From positions 1 through 6,955 of the forward strand of contig JAPPKR010000275.1 in the NCBI GenBank assembly GCA_028819835.1: a DNA stretch of 6,955 nt, written 5' to 3'. This document shows, in pieces, positions 1 to 6,955 of this stretch. The stretch's first letter is position 1. Every line of letters starts with the position of its first letter. Below the pieces are notes generated by a model. It worked only from the letters and a program-made list of their open reading frames with translations. It searched no databases and was not told the DNA's origin. The position numbers and the translations under genes were made by a program. This DNA is from a bacterium (GTDB lineage: Bacteria > Actinomycetota > Acidimicrobiia > UBA5794 > ZC4RG35).

Positions 1-1020
1 ACAACCACCCCCACCGAGGACACCACCACAACCACCGCCGACACCACCACAACCGAGGACACCACCACAACCACCGCCGCGACCCCCGACACCACCACAA
101 CCACCGCCGTTCCCGGGCCGCCGCCGACGCCCAGTCCACTGACGGGGTTGGGCGTGGCCGACCCAGACTCCCTGAACCGACGGACCATGGCGGTGAAAGT
201 CGACAACCATTGGGACTCCCGTCCCCAGGTCGGCATCGGCGAAGCCGAAGCGGTATTCGAACTGCTGGTCGAGTCGGGGATAACTCGCTTCATAGCCTTG
301 TTCCACTCGGTCGACTCCACCTACGTTGGGCCGGTGCGCTCGGTGCGGCCCACCGATCCCCACCTGCTCCGACACCTGAACACCACCGTGCTGGCCAGCG
401 GGGGCCAGGACTGGATCATCAACACCTTTCCGCGCAACGGGGTGGGGGTGATCGGAGAGATCGGCGTGGGAGGGTACCGTGAGGAGACTCGGCGGGCGCC
501 TCACAACTACTTCGTAAACACGGCCGAGTTCCGGCCCACCGCCGACCAGCGCCTCTATCCCAACACTCCCCCACCCCCTCTGTTCGAGATCGGGGACCTG
601 CCGGTGTCGGGCATCCCGGGCGGCGTCTCCAGAGTGACCATGGAGTGGGCGCCGACCAACACCGTCACCTGGAAGTGGACCGGAAGCGCCTATGAGCGTC
701 ACCTGGAGGACGGTCCCCACACCTGGACCCACGTCGAGGGGGGCGAGGAAGTGATCACCGCCGATGTCCTGGTCGTGATCTTCTCCCGATTGTTCTACAC
801 CACACCCCCCCAGGGCGGGGTGACTCTCCCCACCATGGAAACCACCGGCGAGGGAAGGGTGCTGGTGTTCGCAGAGGGCCAGGTGGTGGACGGGAGATGG
901 GAGCGGGCGGACACGGCCCAGCCCTTCTCGTTCATGCTGGCCGATGGTTCTCCCATAACGGTTCCCGCCGGTCGCCCCTGGATCAGCCTCTTTCCAGACG
1001 GGCGTCTTGTTTCCTGGTAG
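1..1020 (+). CDS. DUF3048-family (YerB-like) exported protein, 5' end missing
   Basis: The frame is open from the first base, so this is the C-terminal 339 residues of a longer gene. A TTG at 148 could be taken as a start, but it falls inside the conserved PLTGL motif (residues 46-50) that opens the DUF3048 domain, so the true start lies upstream of the window. Residues 1-45 are a Thr/Pro/Asp-rich linker of the kind that tethers a domain outside the membrane; a signal peptide or lipobox would be in the missing part. Family hallmarks include a VDNH segment near residue 66, GPVRSVRP just after it, and an APHNYF segment mid-protein. The C-terminal half runs to a GRPWISLFPDG ending that is normal for the family. 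B. subtilis YerB is a lipoprotein of this family; no enzymatic activity is established. The amidase gene begins 3 nt after the TAG stop, suggesting co-transcription. The family call is firm and the cellular role unknown. Confidence 0.88.
   Translation, partial: TTTPTEDTTTTTADTTTTEDTTTTTAATPDTTTTTAVPGPPPTPSPLTGLGVADPDSLNRRTMAVKVDNHWDSRPQVGIGEAEAVFELLVESGITRFIALFHSVDSTYVGPVRSVRPTDPHLLRHLNTTVLASGGQDWIINTFPRNGVGVIGEIGVGGYREETRRAPHNYFVNTAEFRPTADQRLYPNTPPPPLFEIGDLPVSGIPGGVSRVTMEWAPTNTVTWKWTGSAYERHLEDGPHTWTHVEGGEEVITADVLVVIFSRLFYTTPPQGGVTLPTMETTGEGRVLVFAEGQVVDGRWERADTAQPFSFMLADGSPITVPAGRPWISLFPDGRLVSW
19..108 (+). repeat. Thr-coding low-complexity tandem repeat in the DUF3048 linker
   Basis: A 21-nt unit encoding Asp-Thr5-Ala (gac acc acc aca acc acc gcc) occurs at 19-39, 58-78 and 88-108. 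A truncated variant ending in Glu is at 40-57. The copies are identical at nucleotide level, and all differences keep the reading frame. This looks like a flexible extracellular spacer that grows and shrinks by replication slippage. Confidence 0.8.
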
Positions 1021-1023
1021 GCG

Positions 1024-2460
1024 TTGGACCCCTTGGATAGCGCCCGGTTCCTGGCCCGGCAGGTTCGAACCGGAAGGCGATCGGCGCGAGACGGCGTCGG
1101 AAAGGCCCTGGCCGACCTTCACGATTCCCAGGCCGCACTGAACCTCACCACCTTCATAGACGAGAGCGCGATCTCTCGCGCCGAGGAGTTGGACAGGCGG
1201 GTGGCGGCGGGCGAGGATCCCGGCCCGCTGTGCGGAGTGCCGGTGGTGATCAAAGACATTATCGATCAGGCGGGAGTGCCCACCACTTGCGGATCGGCCT
1301 TCTACAGGGCCCTTCCCCGACACTCGGCACCGGTCGTCGAACGCCTGGAGAGAGCCGGCGCGGTGATCGTGGCCCGTGCGGGCCTGCACGAGTTCGCCTT
1401 CGGCTTCTCATCCGAGAACCCATGGTTCGGCCCGGTGCGGAACCCCCACGACCCGGCGACTTCCCCGGGAGGATCGTCAGGTGGCTCCGGCGCCGTGGTG
1501 GCGTCCGGAGCGGCGCCGATCTCCATAGGCACGGACACCGGCGGCTCCATCCGGGTCCCAGCCGCGCTGTGCGGGATCTTCGGGCTCAAGGTGACCCACG
1601 GGCGCGTACCGCTCACCGGGGTCTTCCCGCTGGGCGCTTCCCTCGACACGGTGGGACCCCTGGCGGCCACCACCGGGGACCTCTCCTTCGCCTACGCCTC
1701 CCTGGCGGGATGGCATCCTGAAGACCCCTGGTCGTCTCCCCGGCCCACCGATCTCGACCTCCTCAACGCCCCTCTGGAACCCCGGGACCTCCGGGTGGGT
1801 CTGCCCGATCAGTGGATAGAGAACGCTCCCTATGCGGCGGGGTACAGGGAGCGCTTCGACGTGATCATCGGCCAACTGGAGAGCCTGGGTGTCGGTGTCG
1901 AACAATTCGACGACCCGGTTCTGCTCCCTCCGGGAAGGCTCGAAAACTTCTTCTACCCTCAGGTAGCCGCGGTGCACCGCCGGTGGTGGGAGGAGGGACG
2001 ACCCTACGGCAGGGAGGTGGCGGGGCGGATCAGGGAGACGCTGGAAATCGGCGGAGACCACCCCACAGAGGCGCTGCTGGACGCCAAACGCTGGCAGGCC
2101 CATCTGCAGCACCGGATGAGCGCCGCCTTCCAACGCTTCCACCTGCTGGCCCTTCCCACCGCCGGCGCCCTCCGCAAAGTCATCGGCGACCAGGAGATGC
2201 ATACGGTCACTCACGGCAGGCTTGCTTACCGGGCGGTGCTGTCCTGGTTCAACTCCCTGGTCAACGTGTCCGGCTGTCCGGCGATCAGCATCCCCGTTCC
2301 TCAGCCGGACCAGACCTCCGGCGTCCCCTTTTCGCTGCAATTGGTGGCTCCATGGTGGAGAGAGGACCTGTTGCTCCGAGCATCGGCGATCCTGGAGAAG
2401 GAAGGTGTGGCCCGCTCGGTCCTGGCAGTCGGGACCTGGCCGTCCCGTCAGTCCCGGTAA
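1024..2460 (+). CDS. Amidase-signature family hydrolase
   Basis: This is a complete 478-residue member of the amidase signature family, which hydrolyses amide (sometimes ester) bonds through a Ser-cisSer-Lys triad. All three residues are in place: Lys77 in VVIKDII, cis-Ser151 in SPGGSSGGS, and nucleophile Ser175 in GTDTGGSIRVPA. The 24-residue gap between the serines is the family standard. Length matches GatA (about 480-490), but the segment after the nucleophile reads LKVTHGRVP instead of the GatA-type KPTYGRVS. No gatB or gatC is adjacent, so a stand-alone amidase is more likely than the tRNA amidotransferase subunit. No signal peptide is visible, so it is probably cytoplasmic. The start is TTG with a poor Shine-Dalgarno; another in-frame TTG lies at 1033. 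The domain itself needs a start about here. It probably shares a transcript with the DUF3048 gene. Its substrate cannot be predicted from sequence. Confidence 0.9.
   Translation: MDPLDSARFLARQVRTGRRSARDGVGKALADLHDSQAALNLTTFIDESAISRAEELDRRVAAGEDPGPLCGVPVVIKDIIDQAGVPTTCGSAFYRALPRHSAPVVERLERAGAVIVARAGLHEFAFGFSSENPWFGPVRNPHDPATSPGGSSGGSGAVVASGAAPISIGTDTGGSIRVPAALCGIFGLKVTHGRVPLTGVFPLGASLDTVGPLAATTGDLSFAYASLAGWHPEDPWSSPRPTDLDLLNAPLEPRDLRVGLPDQWIENAPYAAGYRERFDVIIGQLESLGVGVEQFDDPVLLPPGRLENFFYPQVAAVHRRWWEEGRPYGREVAGRIRETLEIGGDHPTEALLDAKRWQAHLQHRMSAAFQRFHLLALPTAGALRKVIGDQEMHTVTHGRLAYRAVLSWFNSLVNVSGCPAISIPVPQPDQTSGVPFSLQLVAPWWREDLLLRASAILEKEGVARSVLAVGTWPSRQSR
2430..2447 (+). terminator. GC hairpin at the 3' end of the amidase gene (possible weak terminator)
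   Basis: CGGGAC (2430-2435) and GTCCCG (2442-2447) form a perfect 6-bp stem with a 6-nt loop. It lies inside the last codons of the amidase gene. No T-run follows, so it does not look like a standard intrinsic terminator. It may be chance in GC-rich coding DNA. It is listed because no better terminator exists before korA. Confidence 0.2.
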
Positions 2461-2480
2461 GGCTACGATTCCCGGTAAGG
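2452..2480 (+). repeat. 11-bp direct repeat upstream of korA
   Basis: TCCCGGTAAGG occurs at 2452-2462 and again at 2470-2480, both perfect, with an 18-nt start-to-start spacing. The first copy spans the amidase stop codon. The second lies 15 nt before the TTGAAA of the candidate korA promoter. It could be a regulator site or a short duplication of the gene end. Confidence 0.5.
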
Positions 2481-2495
2481 TTTGCTATTAGAGGT

Positions 2496-2550
2496 TTGAA
2501 AAGTCGTGGCTCCAAGTATTATTGGTTGCCTGACACCGAGGTCTGAATAT
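2496..2550 (+). promoter_or_regulatory. Candidate korAB promoter region
   Basis: Two sigma70-like models fit this AT-richer stretch. Model 1 has TTGAAA (2496-2501) and TATTAT (2517-2522), each 5 of 6 to consensus, but a short 15-nt spacer. It would give a leader of roughly 27 nt holding a weak GAGGT (2538-2542). Model 2 has TTGGTT (2522-2527), a 17-nt spacer and GAATAT (2545-2550). It would start transcription at or next to the GTG at 2556, giving a leaderless mRNA. Sequence alone does not decide between them. Confidence 0.4.
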
Positions 2551-2555
2551 CTAAC

Positions 2556-4441
2556 GTGACATCACCAACCGCCCACGCCGAGGCGGACGTTTCCGACCCG
2601 TCCCCCAACGGCGATATCACTCCCCTAAGACAAGTAACCGTCCGCTTCGCCGGCGACTCCGGCGACGGGATGCAGTTGGCGGGCAACCGTTTTGCCGACA
2701 CCTCGGCTGCCTTCGGAAACGACCTCTTCACCCTGCCCAGCTTCCCGGCCGAGATCCGGGCCCCCGCCGGCACCCTTCCCGGAGTCTCCTCCTTCCAGAT
2801 CCAGATCGCCGACTGGGACATCTCCACTTCCGGTGATCGGCCCGACTGCCTGGTGGCGATGAACCCCGCCGCTCTCAAAACAGACCTCGCCGATCTTCGC
2901 CAGGGAGGGACCCTGATAGTCAACAGCGAGGCTTTCGACGAGCGGGGCCTCGCCAAGGCCGGATACGAGGACAGTCCCCTGATGGACGGCAGCCTCAATC
3001 AATACGACCTGATAGAAATCCCCATGAACACCATCACCAAGGAGGCGGTGGCGGACAAGGTCAGCGGGCGATCGGTTCTCCGCTCCCGCAACTTCGTGGC
3101 GCTCGGGTTCCTGGCGTGGCTGTTCCAGCGGCCCCTCGAACCGATCATCACCTGGACCGAGAACAAGTTCGCCAAACTCCCGATGGTCGTCGCCGCCAAC
3201 CTGGCCGCCCTGAGGGCGGGGTACAACTTCGGAATCACAACCGAGACGTCGAGGAGCATCTTCCAGGTCAAGCCGGCCAGCCTTCCCCACGGCGTCTACA
3301 CCAGCATCACCGGCAACACCGCCTTGGCGTGGGGGTTGATCGCGGCTTCCTACTGCGCCAAGCTGCCGCTCTACTACGGTTCGTACCCCATCACCCCGGC
3401 TTCCGACATCCTCCATGAACTTGCTCGCCACAAGCGGCTGGGGGTCCGCACATTCCAGGCCGAGGACGAGATCGCCGCGATCGGGGCGGTGATCGGGGCC
3501 TCATTCGGGGGAAGCCTGGCGGTCACCGGTTCCTCGGGGCCGGGGATCTCGCTGAAGAGCGAGGCGATCAGCCTGGCGCTGACCGCCGAGTTGCCGCTGG
3601 TGGTCGTCAATGTCCAGCGCGCCGGCCCGTCAACGGGGATGCCTACCAAGCCGGAACAGACCGACCTGCTGTTCTCCCTGTTCGGCCGCCATGGGGAATC
3701 GCCCCTCCCGGTGCTGGCCTGCGCCACTCCCTCGGATGTGGTGGAGACCACCATCGAGGCGGCCCGGATCGCACTCAAGTACATGACCCCGGTGATCCTC
3801 CTCTCCGACAACCACATCGCCAACGGCTCCGAGCCCTGGAGGATCCCGGCGGCGGCGGACCTGCCGGACATAAGCGTTCCGTTCGCGTCGTCCCCCAACG
3901 GTGCAGGAGGGCGCTTTTTGCCCTACCTGCGGGACTTCAACACCTTCTCCCGACCCTGGGCCATCCCCGGCACCAAGGGCCTGGAACACCGGATCGGCGG
4001 TCTGGAGAAGGAGAACATCAGCGGCGACATCTCCTACAACCCCGACAATCACCAGTTGATGACCGACTCCCGAGCCTGGAAAGTCGCGAACATCGCCAAC
4101 GACATACCGCCCGTCGAGGTACATGGAGAGTTGGACTCCAACCTCCTGGTGCTGGGCTGGGGTTCCAGCAAGGGCACGATGGGAGCGGCCTGTCGCAACC
4201 TGAACCGGGAGGGTTACAAGGTCGCCTACGCCCATCTTCGATACCTGAATCCCCTCCCCGCCAACCTGGGGGACGTGCTGCACTCCTACGAGAAGGTGTT
4301 GATCCCGGAACTCAACACCGGCCAGTTGCGCTATGTGATCCGGGCCAACTTCCTGAAGGACGCCTACGGTCTCAACAAGGTGACCGGTACTCCCTTCTAC
4401 ATCGGGGAGATAAGGGACAGGATCCTGGAGGTACTCGAGTC

Positions 4442-4445
<4 letters not shown>
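2556..4445 (+). CDS. korA: 2-oxoacid:ferredoxin oxidoreductase, fused gamma-alpha subunit (KorA)
   Basis: KorA pairs with KorB to cleave a 2-oxoacid oxidatively to acyl-CoA, CO2 and reduced ferredoxin, a reversible step linked to the TCA cycle; the likely substrate is 2-oxoglutarate. At 629 residues it has the fused layout of Mycobacterium KorA. The gamma domain runs from about residue 27 to 205 and opens with GDSGDG at 33-38. The alpha (pyrimidine-binding) domain runs from about 250 to 440, with YPITP at 277-281, an AEDE segment around 302-305, and Arg355 and Thr364 in the RAGPSTGMPTKPEQ segment. A C-terminal transketolase-like domain starts near 529. YPITP is the known substrate-contact motif of the family, with Thr280 as its key residue. 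The GTG start is the only start codon between the in-frame TGA at 2544 and the first gamma-domain strand. The ribosome-binding site is weak (GAGGT, 13 nt away). The stop overlaps korB by 4 nt. Confidence 0.95.
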
Positions 4446-5449
<1,004 letters not shown>

Positions 5450-5462
5450 ACGGGACCGGAGC

Positions 5463-5474
5463 GGAGGAGAGGGG
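5463..5474 (+). promoter_or_regulatory. Strong ribosome-binding site of the DUF2237 gene
   Basis: A purine run GGAGGAGAGGGG lies 6 nt before the ATG at 5481. It is the best Shine-Dalgarno on the + strand of this window. It fixes the start against the much longer open frame that continues upstream through korB, and it suggests the small protein may be made in good amount from the kor transcript. Confidence 0.75.
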
Positions 5475-5480
5475 CGAACG

Positions 5481-5837
5481 ATGCGCGTAAACGTGCTCGG
5501 AGGCGAGCTAGCGCCCTGCTCCTTCGAGCCTCTCACCGGGTACTACCGGAACGGCTCCTGCGAGACCCGGGGGGATGACATAGGAGTGCACGCGGTGTGC
5601 GCCGAGATGACCGAGGAGTTCCTCGAGTTCAGCAAGTCCCGGGGCAACGATCTCAGCACCCCGATGCCTCTCTACGGGTTCGAAGGCCTGGCTCCCGGTG
5701 ACTGCTGGTGCCTGTGCGCCTCCCGCTGGCAGGAGGCCTTCGAGGCCGGGATGGCCCCGCGGGTGCGGCTGGAGTCAACCTCGGTGGCCGCCCTGGAATG
5801 GATCAACCTGGGCGACCTGAAGAAGCACGCCCTCTAG
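5481..5837 (+). CDS. DUF2237 family small Cys-rich protein
   Basis: This is a 118-residue protein that fits the DUF2237 family along its whole length. Hallmarks are NVLGG near the N terminus, a PLTGYYRNG segment, HAVCAEMT, the invariant-looking block FSKSRGNDLSTPMP (50-63), and a WCLCASRWQEA block (76-86). The family is widespread in bacteria and has no established function. Six cysteines are present (13, 27, 40, 75, 77, 79). The last three form C-x-C-x-C, whereas relatives I recall have Arg at the position of Cys75. There is no signal peptide or membrane segment, so it is cytoplasmic. The ATG is fixed by a strong ribosome-binding site, and the domain begins at once. It lies 31 nt after korB with no terminator seen, so it is probably the third gene of the kor operon. 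Clustered Cys could mean metal binding or redox chemistry, but that is conjecture. Confidence 0.9.
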   Translation: MRVNVLGGELAPCSFEPLTGYYRNGSCETRGDDIGVHAVCAEMTEEFLEFSKSRGNDLSTPMPLYGFEGLAPGDCWCLCASRWQEAFEAGMAPRVRLESTSVAALEWINLGDLKKHAL

Positions 5838-5842
5838 CAACG

Positions 5843-6595
5843 CTACTTGCTGGAGGCGGCTGCGGCCGCGGCGACCGCCGCGCTGATGATGGGATCGGCC
5901 AGCCGGGAGAAGGGAAGGGACTGAACCCAGACCCGCCCCACCCCGCTTATCGTGGCCAGGAAGATTCCCTCGCCGCCGAAGGCCATGGTCTTGAGCCCCC
6001 CGGCCCGCTCGATGGAGTACTCCATTCCCTCTTCGAAGCCGACCAGGCATCCGGTGTCGAGACGAATGGTCTCTCCCGCCAGATGGCGCTCCACGACCAT
6101 GCCGCCGGCGTTCACGAAGGCTATCCCGTCCCCCTCCAGCTTCTGGAGAATGAATCCCTCGCCGCCGAACATGCCACTGCCGAAGCGGCGGTTGAAGTGC
6201 ATGGAGACCTTGGTCCCCAGAGCCGCGCACAGGAAGGCGTCACGCTGGCAGATCACCGGTCGCCCTATCTCCGCCAAATCGAGAGGCACGATCTTGCCCG
6301 GCACCGAGGCGCCGAAGGCCACCTTGGCCCGTCCGCCGCCAGAGTTGGTGAAATGGGTCATAAACAGGGACTCTCCGCTCAGCACCCTTCCGGCCGCGCT
6401 CTTCGCCTTCCTGAAGAAGCCGCCTCCTCCCTCGGGCTCGGACCCGTCCCCCATCTTGGCTTCGAACGTGACACCCTCGTCCATGAAGATCATGGTCCCG
6501 GCCTCCGCAACCGCCGTCTCCTCCGGATCCAGGTACACCTCCACGAACTGCAGATCGTCTCCCCGGATCTCGTAGTCGATGTCGTGGCTTCGCAT
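5843..6595 (-). CDS. AIM24 family protein (TIGR00266 type)
   Basis: This is a 250-residue protein of the AIM24 family, named after a yeast mitochondrial protein; the bacterial role is not established. The AIM24 domain fills about residues 5-230. It shows EAGTMIFM near 31-38, a Gly-rich loop at 56-59, [10 protein letters not shown] at 73-82, VPLDL, and two copies of a GGEG turn (144-147 and 207-210), each leading into a hydrophobic strand with a later GxG. That fits an internally repeated beta-rich fold. The tail (about 237-250) is almost all Ala with a Ser-Ser-Lys end and lies outside the domain. No signal peptide is seen. The frame is open upstream to an ATG at 6703, but the ATG at 6595 is preferred because AAGGAG sits 4 nt before it and the family starts there. 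It converges on the DUF2237 gene with 5 nt between stops and diverges from moaA. Confidence 0.9.
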   Translation of the reverse strand: MRSHDIDYEIRGDDLQFVEVYLDPEETAVAEAGTMIFMDEGVTFEAKMGDGSEPEGGGGFFRKAKSAAGRVLSGESLFMTHFTNSGGGRAKVAFGASVPGKIVPLDLAEIGRPVICQRDAFLCAALGTKVSMHFNRRFGSGMFGGEGFILQKLEGDGIAFVNAGGMVVERHLAGETIRLDTGCLVGFEEGMEYSIERAGGLKTMAFGGEGIFLATISGVGRVWVQSLPFSRLADPIISAAVAAAAAASSK

Positions 6596-6599
6596 GGCA

Positions 6600-6605
6600 C
6601 TCCTT
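6600..6605 (-). promoter_or_regulatory. Ribosome-binding site of the AIM24 gene
   Basis: On the - strand this reads AAGGAG, four bases before the ATG at 6595-6593. It is a full-strength Shine-Dalgarno and decides the start against the upstream in-frame ATG at 6703. Confidence 0.8.
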
Positions 6606-6685
6606 ACCGATAGCTTGGTGGTTAAGTCTGGCCGATCCGGGGTGCTACGCGGCGGAAATACCGTGAACCCGGGCGGGGCGGTCCT

Positions 6686-6694
6686 TGCTAAGGT
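6686..6694 (+). promoter_or_regulatory. Extended -10-like element or Shine-Dalgarno of moaA
   Basis: TGCTAAGGT matches an extended -10 (TGn followed by TAnnnT, hexamer 6689-6694). That would place the transcript start near 6701, only about 3 nt before the moaA GTG. The same bases supply AAGG at a 9-10-nt spacing for ribosome binding. No convincing -35 lies 16-18 nt upstream. The two readings exclude each other, because transcription from this -10 would leave the AAGG out of the mRNA. Confidence 0.35.
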
Positions 6695-6703
6695 CATGGC
6701 CAA

Positions 6704-6955
6704 GTGAGCAACCTCAACGTCACGCCTTTCGACCGCCTGGGCCGGATCCTGGCAGACCTGCGCATCTCGGTCACCGACCGGTGCAATTTCCGGTGCACCT
6801 ACTGCATGCCCAAGGAGATCTTCAATCGCGACTACAAGTTCCTGGAACGCACGGCGCTCCTCAGCTTCGAGGAGATAACCCGCCTCGCCCGGATCTTCGT
6901 CTCCCTGGGCGCGAGGAAGGTACGGCTCACCGGCGGCGAGCCCCTCCTGAGAGCC
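6704..6955 (+). CDS. moaA: GTP 3',8-cyclase MoaA, 3' end missing
   Basis: MoaA is the radical-SAM enzyme that starts molybdenum cofactor synthesis by converting GTP to the 3',8-cyclo intermediate used by MoaC. The window holds the first 84 codons. They include the radical-SAM cluster motif C-x3-C-x2-C at Cys27, Cys31 and Cys34 ([12 protein letters not shown]) and the SAM-binding GGEP at 77-80. Residues between them ([13 protein letters not shown]) are typical of MoaA. The GTG at 6704 is the only start codon between the in-frame TAA at 6689-6691 and the domain, so the start is secure. A three-codon ATG-GCC-AAG-TGA frame (6696-6707) overlaps the start. The C-terminal part with the second Fe-S cluster and the terminal Gly-Gly lies beyond the window. 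The gene is divergent from the AIM24 gene, so it probably heads its own transcript. Confidence 0.95.
   Translation, partial: MSNLNVTPFDRLGRILADLRISVTDRCNFRCTYCMPKEIFNRDYKFLERTALLSFEEITRLARIFVSLGARKVRLTGGEPLLRA

Noticed and set aside
1477..2340. A 287-codon open frame on the - strand inside the amidase gene
   Set aside because: It is a shadow of the amidase codon pattern; no domain and no ribosome-binding site were seen.
1024..2460. Annotation of the amidase as GatA
   Set aside because: The post-nucleophile segment lacks the GatA-type KPTYGRVS and no gatB/gatC neighbour is present, although the length is similar.
5868..5881. GCGGC-GACC-GCCGC hairpin as a bidirectional terminator
   Set aside because: It is inside the Ala-coding tail of the AIM24 gene, where GCC/GCG codons make such palindromes by chance, and no T-run follows on either strand.
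5708..6613. A 301-codon open frame on the + strand across the AIM24 region
   Set aside because: It lies opposite the AIM24 gene, which has family motifs and a full ribosome-binding site. The antisense product has no recognisable domain and is rich in residues expected from GC-rich shadow frames.
6596..6703. Molybdenum-cofactor riboswitch before moaA
   Set aside because: The space is short, shared with the divergent gene, and shows no recognisable Moco-RNA architecture; only one imperfect stem was found.

Overview
The window is about 7 kb of GC-rich, tightly packed bacterial chromosome. GTG and TTG starts are common. The gene content (a Thr-rich-linker DUF3048 protein, a two-subunit KorAB of the mycobacterial kind, DUF2237 and AIM24-family proteins) points to an actinobacterial lineage. 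The Thr/Pro/Asp low-complexity linker would fit Acidimicrobiia or a related uncultured group, but that finer placement is a guess. No mobile element, tRNA, rRNA or CRISPR array was seen.

Left block (1-2460, + strand): the 3' part of an exported DUF3048-family (YerB-like) protein is followed, after one GCG codon, by a complete amidase-signature hydrolase with an intact Lys/Ser/Ser triad. The two probably share a transcript. A 95-nt gap (2461-2555) follows. It is AT-richer than its surroundings and holds an 11-bp direct repeat and candidate promoter elements.

Central block (2556-5837, + strand): korA (gamma-alpha fused subunit) and korB (beta subunit) overlap by 4 nt and encode a 2-oxoacid:ferredoxin oxidoreductase, most likely for 2-oxoglutarate. 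It would make or consume reduced ferredoxin and acyl-CoA. A small Cys-rich DUF2237 protein follows 31 nt later behind a strong ribosome-binding site and is probably in the same operon.

Right block (5843-6955): an AIM24-family gene (TIGR00266 type) on the - strand converges on the DUF2237 gene with a 5-nt gap. It is divergent from moaA, the first gene of molybdenum cofactor synthesis, which is cut by the window edge after 84 codons. The 108-nt divergent intergenic region (6596-6703) must hold both start regions.

Every gene belongs to a known family, so I see no clearly new system. The points most worth a second look are the DUF2237 protein riding with KorAB (with what looks like an extra cysteine), the unresolved initiation mode of korA and of moaA, and the physical linkage of korAB with molybdenum-cofactor genes.
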